A stretch of DNA of 64,000 nt from Thalassotalea agarivorans. Lineage in GTDB: Bacteria > Pseudomonadota > Gammaproteobacteria > Enterobacterales > Alteromonadaceae. Numbering within the stretch: the stretch's first letter is position 1; every line of letters starts with the position of its first letter. Positions 59,498 to 64,000 of the stretch are shown here, piece after piece. The position numbers and the translations under genes were made by a program. The stretch covers positions 620,001 to 684,000 of the forward strand of contig NZ_AP027363.1 of the NCBI RefSeq assembly GCF_030295955.1, in the 5' to 3' direction. The notes under the pieces are model-generated. The model was not told where the DNA came from and searched no databases. It worked only from the letters and a program-made list of their open reading frames with translations.

Positions 59498-60762
59498 TGT
59501 TTGCAAGTTTCATGGCTTGGATCGACAAGCGTTTACCTGTGACGGATGCAATGAACAAGCATGTTCTTCAGTATCCGGCGCCAAAAAACTTTAACTTTTG
59601 GTACTTCTTTGGCTCGTTAGCCATGTTAGTACTAGTGAACCAAATCGTAACGGGTATTTGGTTAACAATGAATTATGAACCATCGGGCGACGGTGCATTC
59701 GCATCGGTTGAATACATCATGCGTGATGTAGACTACGGTTGGTTACTTCGTTATATGCACTCGACAGGCGCGTCTGCGTTCTTCGTTGTTGTATACCTTC
59801 ACATGTTCCGTGGCCTAATGTACGGTTCATACCAGAAACCACGCGAGCTGTTGTGGATCTTCGGTATGTTGATCTTCTTAGTGCTTATGGCAGAAGCGTT
59901 CATGGGTTATCTATTACCATGGGGTAACATGTCATACTGGGGGGCTCAGGTAATTATCTCCCTCTTTGGTGCTATTCCAATTGTTGGTGAAGACTTAGCT
60001 ACTTGGATCAAAGGTGACTACGTAATTTCAGGTGCAACGCTTAACCGTTTCTTTGCACTTCACGTTATTGCACTTCCGTTAGTACTAGTTGTACTTGTTT
60101 TCCTTCATATTCTTGCACTTCATGAAGTTGGTTCAAACAACCCAGAAGGTATTGATATCAAGAAGAAGAAAGGTTCGGTGCCTGAAGAAGAGCACAGCAA
60201 GTTTGAATTCCACGAGAATTACAAGAATAAGTATGACATCGTTGATGCAATCCCGTTCCACCCTTACTACACGGTTAAAGATATTATGGGTGTTGCCGGA
60301 TTCTTAATCTTGTTCTGTTGGGTCATGTTCTTCTATCCAGAAGGTGGTGGTTATTTCCTAGAAAAACCAAACTTTACACCAGCTAACGGCCTTAAAACGC
60401 CTGAGCATATTGCACCGGTTTGGTACTTTGGTCCGTTCTATACCATCTTACGTGTAATCCCTGATAAATTATTAGGTATGATTGCGATGTTCGCTGCGAT
60501 AGGTATGTTGTTCGCACTACCTTGGTTTGACCGTGGTACGGTTAAATCTATTCGCTATCGTAGCAAGTGGCACCTAATTAACTTAATTCAGTTTGCTATT
60601 TGTTTCATCATTCTAGGTATTTTAGGTACGCTACCAGCAACAGACCTAGCGAACTTAATTGGTACGATTGCAACACTAGGTTATTTTGGTTTCTTCGTTG
60701 CACTATGGTTCTACAGTAAGAATGAAGACACTAAGCCGGTACCAGAGAGGATCACAAAATAA
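59497..60762 (+). CDS. petB: Cytochrome b subunit of the bc1 complex
   Basis: 421 residues with eight membrane helices. Haem-ligating histidines are in MHSTGASAFFVVVYLHMFRG and HVIALPLVLVVLVFLHILALHEVGSNNP. The quinol-oxidation site motif appears as PFHPYYTVKD (with a downstream PVWYFGPFYTILR rather than the textbook PEWY). It is the full-length form in which cytochrome b6 and subunit IV are fused. Confidence 0.96.
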   Translation: MFASFMAWIDKRLPVTDAMNKHVLQYPAPKNFNFWYFFGSLAMLVLVNQIVTGIWLTMNYEPSGDGAFASVEYIMRDVDYGWLLRYMHSTGASAFFVVVYLHMFRGLMYGSYQKPRELLWIFGMLIFLVLMAEAFMGYLLPWGNMSYWGAQVIISLFGAIPIVGEDLATWIKGDYVISGATLNRFFALHVIALPLVLVVLVFLHILALHEVGSNNPEGIDIKKKKGSVPEEEHSKFEFHENYKNKYDIVDAIPFHPYYTVKDIMGVAGFLILFCWVMFFYPEGGGYFLEKPNFTPANGLKTPEHIAPVWYFGPFYTILRVIPDKLLGMIAMFAAIGMLFALPWFDRGTVKSIRYRSKWHLINLIQFAICFIILGILGTLPATDLANLIGTIATLGYFGFFVALWFYSKNEDTKPVPERITK

Positions 60763-61511
60763 TGAAAAAGTTACTTTTAGCCGTATTAGCTTGTGTTCCT
60801 TTGGTTGCTCTAGCAGCAGGCCCAAGTGCACCAACAGATAAAGCTAACAATGACCTAGCTGATAAAGACTCGCTAAAGCGTGGCTTTGAAGCATATATGA
60901 ACTATTGTTTAGGTTGTCACTCCCTACAATACCAACGTTACAATCGTACGTTTGAAGATTTAGGTATTGACGAGGAAGAAGGCAAAGCTAAATTCATGTA
61001 CACAGGCTCTAAAGTGGGTGACCATATCAAAAACGCTATGCCAGCAGCAGACGGGGCAAAGTGGTTTGGTTCAACACCGCCTGACTTAACGCTTGAAGCG
61101 CGTTTTAGAGGTACAGATTGGATTTATACGTATTTACGTACATTCTATGTTGATGAGTCGCGTCCATTTGGCGTAAACAACGTTATCTTCAAAGATGTTG
61201 GTATGCCACACGTATTGCAAAGTTTGCAAGGTGTGCAAGTACTAACTGATGAAGCGAAAGCGATGTTAGCATTGCCTCAAGAAGAGCAGCGTCCATTAAC
61301 AAGTGCTGACCTAATTATTGTTCAAGAAGGAAGCATGTCGCCAGAAGACTACGATTTAATGGCACGTGATATTGCTAACTTCTTAGAATATACAGGTGAA
61401 CCAGGTAAGCTAGCGCGTGAGCGTTTAGGTTATTGGGTAATTGGATTCTTAGTGATTCTCTTTATTCTTTCTTACTTACTGAAGAAAGAATATTGGAGAG
61501 ATATTCACTAA
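60762..61511 (+). CDS. petC: Cytochrome c1 subunit of the bc1 complex
   Basis: 249 residues: signal peptide (ending ALAAG), haem c site CLGCH at about residues 48-52, distal Met ligand likely in the KNAMPAADGAKWFGSTPPDL region or DVGMPHVL, and a C-terminal membrane anchor (VIGFLVILFILSYLLKKEYW). It carries electrons from the Rieske protein to soluble cytochrome c. Its start overlaps the petB stop. Confidence 0.95.
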   Translation: MKKLLLAVLACVPLVALAAGPSAPTDKANNDLADKDSLKRGFEAYMNYCLGCHSLQYQRYNRTFEDLGIDEEEGKAKFMYTGSKVGDHIKNAMPAADGAKWFGSTPPDLTLEARFRGTDWIYTYLRTFYVDESRPFGVNNVIFKDVGMPHVLQSLQGVQVLTDEAKAMLALPQEEQRPLTSADLIIVQEGSMSPEDYDLMARDIANFLEYTGEPGKLARERLGYWVIGFLVILFILSYLLKKEYWRDIH

Positions 61512-61521
61512 TCTCAAAATA

Positions 61522-61588
61522 ATAGCGAGCTAAGCTCGCTATCAGCCAAACGAATACTTTGTGAAAGCATGGCGTTCGTTTGGTTTTG
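61522..61588 (+). repeat. Two consecutive hairpins between petC and sspA
   Basis: ATAGCGAGC-TAA-GCTCGCTAT is a perfect 9-bp stem without a T-run; 3 bases on, CCAAACGAA pairs with TTCGTTTGG across a 20-base loop and is followed by TTTTG. The second could be a weak terminator; the first may stabilise the petABC mRNA 3' end. Confidence 0.5.
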
Positions 61589-61622
61589 TCGTTTATTAAA
61601 TGAACTAAATACTGGAGGCATT

Positions 61623-62264
61623 ATGGCCGTTGCTGCAAACAAGCGCTCTGTCATGAACTTATATTCACATGCTGACGACATGTACTCTCACCAAACTCGT
61701 ATCGTACTTGCTGAAAAAGGCGTAGGCGTTGATGTGCATTTGGTGGATATGGCTAATTTGCCCGAAGATTTACTCGATTTGAATCCGTATGGCACAGTGC
61801 CAACGTTGATCGATCGTGAGCTTGCGCTTTACGAAGCGAAAATTATTGTTGAATACTTAGACGAACGCTTTCCGCATCCGCCATTAATGCCAGTTTACCC
61901 TGTGTCTCGTGGTCGCAGTCGTTTAATGATGCACCGAATCGAACAGGACTGGTATAGCCTAGCTAAAGTCATTTTAGCCGGTGATGCAGCGAAAGCAGAA
62001 AGTGCACGACAAGAGCTTAAAGAAAGTTTATTAAGCATCGCACCAATTTTAAATGAAACACCATACTTCATGAGTGAAGAGTTTAGTTTGGTTGACTGTT
62101 ACTTAGCACCATTATTATGGCGTTTACCTGTGATGGGTATTGAATTGGAAGGCCAAGGTTCTAAAGAACTTAAGTCATATATGCTGCGTTTGTTTGAACG
62201 TGAGTCATTCCAAGCGTCTCTTACTGAAGCTGAGCGTGAATTAAGAGTAGGCTCTCAGGTTTAG
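61623..62264 (+). CDS. sspA: Stringent starvation protein A
   Basis: The ATG at 61623 follows CTGGAGGCATT and yields 213 residues. A glutathione-S-transferase fold is seen: [61 protein letters not shown], then the helical domain. SspA binds RNA polymerase and affects stationary-phase and acid-stress transcription. Co-occurrence with sspB, three bases downstream, is standard. Confidence 0.94.
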   Translation: MAVAANKRSVMNLYSHADDMYSHQTRIVLAEKGVGVDVHLVDMANLPEDLLDLNPYGTVPTLIDRELALYEAKIIVEYLDERFPHPPLMPVYPVSRGRSRLMMHRIEQDWYSLAKVILAGDAAKAESARQELKESLLSIAPILNETPYFMSEEFSLVDCYLAPLLWRLPVMGIELEGQGSKELKSYMLRLFERESFQASLTEAERELRVGSQV

Positions 62265-62267
62265 GCT

Positions 62268-62723
62268 ATGTCTACAGTGATGACCTCTAATAAGCCCTAT
62301 CTCGTTAGGGCTTTTTACGATTGGATTTCAGACAATGAATTAACGCCGTATATTGCAGTAGATATTCATTGTCGTGGTGTACGTGTACCCATTGAATATG
62401 CCAATGATGGTCAAATTGTACTTAATATTTCTGCAGGCGCGGTTGGTCACATTGCGTTGGGTGAATTTGCTATTGAATTTAGTGCGCGTTTTGGCGGTAA
62501 ATTAGAGCACCTTACCGTACCTTATGGTGCTATCGGTGCAATTTACGCTAAGGAAAATGGAGCAGGCACAGCTTTGCCCATTGAAGACGACTATGCAGAT
62601 GAAGAAATCACGGAAGCTAAACCATCGTTATCTGAAGTGTCGAGCGACACCAATGATGATGATCCGGAGCCAACACCACCTAAGCCAAAAGGTGGAAGGC
62701 CGAGTCTTAAAGTAGTGAAATAA
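62268..62723 (+). CDS. sspB: ClpXP adaptor SspB
   Basis: 151 residues: the substrate-binding domain PYLVRAFYDWISDNELTPYIAVDI through VPYGAIGAIYAKENG, an acidic linker (PIEDDYADEEITEA) and the C-terminal ClpX-docking peptide KGGRPSLKVVK. It tethers ssrA-tagged proteins to ClpXP. An ATG four codons in is an alternative start. A bidirectional terminator follows. Confidence 0.94.
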   Translation: MSTVMTSNKPYLVRAFYDWISDNELTPYIAVDIHCRGVRVPIEYANDGQIVLNISAGAVGHIALGEFAIEFSARFGGKLEHLTVPYGAIGAIYAKENGAGTALPIEDDYADEEITEAKPSLSEVSSDTNDDDPEPTPPKPKGGRPSLKVVK

Positions 62724-62752
62724 AAAAAGCCCGCATTAGCGGGCTTTTTTTA
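62722..62752. terminator. Intrinsic terminator after sspB
   Basis: A7-GCCCGC-ATTA-GCGGGC-T7: a 6-bp GC stem extended by A/T pairs and flanked by A- and T-runs, so it can work in both directions. Confidence 0.9.
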
Positions 62753-62833
62753 TTTCCTATAGCTATTGCATTTCGCTTACGGTAATTAGTAAGCTATTGT
62801 AATAAATGGACTTTAACTATTTCTGTATTAAGG

Positions 62834-63457
62834 ATGATGATGAACAAAATTCACACTCTGTTGGTAATTGTAACTAGCGTAATCAGCACACTTTTTGTAG
62901 TTTATCTCTTTGAAGAAAAGCCCCAAAAACAATCGTATCAGCCAGATAACCAAGAAACTGCAACGGTGTTAACAGCCCAAGAAACAAAGCAATCAGCTGA
63001 AAAAACTTCCGTAAAACAAATTGTTTTGGATGACGTCGTAGTGCAAGATACTCCGCTGAGCCAAACAGAAACATCTGCTAGCTATGTCAACGCTGGTAGT
63101 TTAAACAATCGGTATGTAGCGAAGCAGATCAGGAAAGAGGGATTTAGCGAGATTGTTGATAGCTTACGGTTAGAACAAACAACTGAAGAAGTGGAAAAGG
63201 AACATCAAATTCTAAAAGCGCTTTTAGAGGATAATACGTTTGCTCCATATCCTCACCAATACAGTTGTGGTCAGGGTGTATGTGCTATTGCACTTACTCA
63301 AATTTCTTCAAATGATATTGAACAAATCTTTGACAAGATTAAAACAAGCCTTCCATTTAAAGCCGCTACCTATTATCAATATGAAAACAATGATGGTAGC
63401 TTTGATATACGTATAATGGCTGGCGCTAGTGATAAGGTCGCTTCGATTCAGCTATAA
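62834..63457 (+). CDS. Hypothetical membrane-anchored protein
   Basis: I do not recognise this 207-residue protein. It has one N-terminal membrane helix (about residues 5-25, IHTLLVIVTSVISTLFVVYLF), a polar Gln/Thr/Ser-rich stretch (residues 30-95) and a C-terminal domain with a Cys pair in YSCGQGVCAIALTQI at about 143-157 that could form a disulfide in the periplasm. The start could be any of three consecutive ATG codons; the third is best spaced from AAGG. It is a single-gene unit between the sspB terminator and convergent nadC. Confidence 0.6.
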   Translation: MMMNKIHTLLVIVTSVISTLFVVYLFEEKPQKQSYQPDNQETATVLTAQETKQSAEKTSVKQIVLDDVVVQDTPLSQTETSASYVNAGSLNNRYVAKQIRKEGFSEIVDSLRLEQTTEEVEKEHQILKALLEDNTFAPYPHQYSCGQGVCAIALTQISSNDIEQIFDKIKTSLPFKAATYYQYENNDGSFDIRIMAGASDKVASIQL

Positions 63458-63507
63458 TTGTGGATAGTTAAGCTGTAATAGGGTGGCAAATATGCCGCTC
63501 TAAGGTA

Positions 63508-64000
<493 letters not shown>

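Overview
The window reads as a chromosomal segment of a marine gammaproteobacterium of the order Alteromonadales, most likely Colwelliaceae (Colwellia/Thalassotalea-like). The grounds are low G+C, a complete gammaproteobacterial dcw cluster followed by lpxC, dciA, an M23 peptidase gene and secA, the rplM-rpsI-petABC-sspAB block, and many TonB-dependent outer-membrane receptors. The taxonomic call is inference from gene order and protein style, not from a search.

Layout. 1-4.8 kb: the 3' part of a membrane alkane hydroxylase/desaturase gene, a Bcr/CflA-type efflux pump, a VF530 protein, the DUF2182-DUF1326 pair and a methyltransferase. 4.8-8.7 kb: a CIA30 protein, a TonB-dependent receptor and an unrecognised outer-membrane protein. 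8.9-15.3 kb: an iron-uptake-like locus (DUF4856 lipoprotein, imelysin lipoprotein, FecA-like receptor) with a candidate Fur box, then a sterol-desaturase-family gene. 15.3-17.1 kb: a YdcH-like gene, rraA and the RNase P RNA gene. The 3' end of rnpB is repeated twice more downstream, each copy followed by a long perfect palindrome. 17.1-26.9 kb: a large sensor HD-GYP phosphodiesterase, an NfeD gene with two SPFH genes, a 49-residue small protein, a YgjK-like GH63 glucosidase and a short-chain dehydrogenase. 26.9-32.0 kb: a YcxB-like protein, a TSUP transporter and a Fur-box-preceded fbpABC ferric-iron importer.

32.2-49 kb is the division and cell-wall cluster in canonical order: mraZ, rsmH, ftsL, ftsI, murE, murF, mraY, murD, ftsW, murG, murC, ddl, ftsQ, ftsA, ftsZ. 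It is packed with 1-14 base overlaps and starts with a promoter overlapped by GTGGG-type MraZ repeats. lpxC has its own promoter. dciA (DUF721) and an M23 peptidase gene occupy the slot where enterobacteria carry secM, and secA and a MutT-type Nudix gene follow. From 54.7 kb come an HD-domain gene, then a divergent LysR/oxidoreductase pair bracketed by two copies of the same palindrome found after rnpB. The last block is rplM-rpsI, petABC (cytochrome bc1), sspA-sspB, an orphan membrane-anchored protein and the start-truncated nadC.

Most of the window is conserved core genome. The features that stand out are a family of five near-identical long palindromes, three in the rnpB 3'-repeat array and two flanking the LysR/oxidoreductase cassette; the DUF4856-imelysin-receptor locus, whose imelysin lacks the His of the GxHxxE motif; the Cache/SBP/HD-GYP fusion with a large insertion inside its catalytic domain; and the DUF1326-DUF2182 pair. 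I see no CRISPR array, prophage, tRNA gene or transposase gene.
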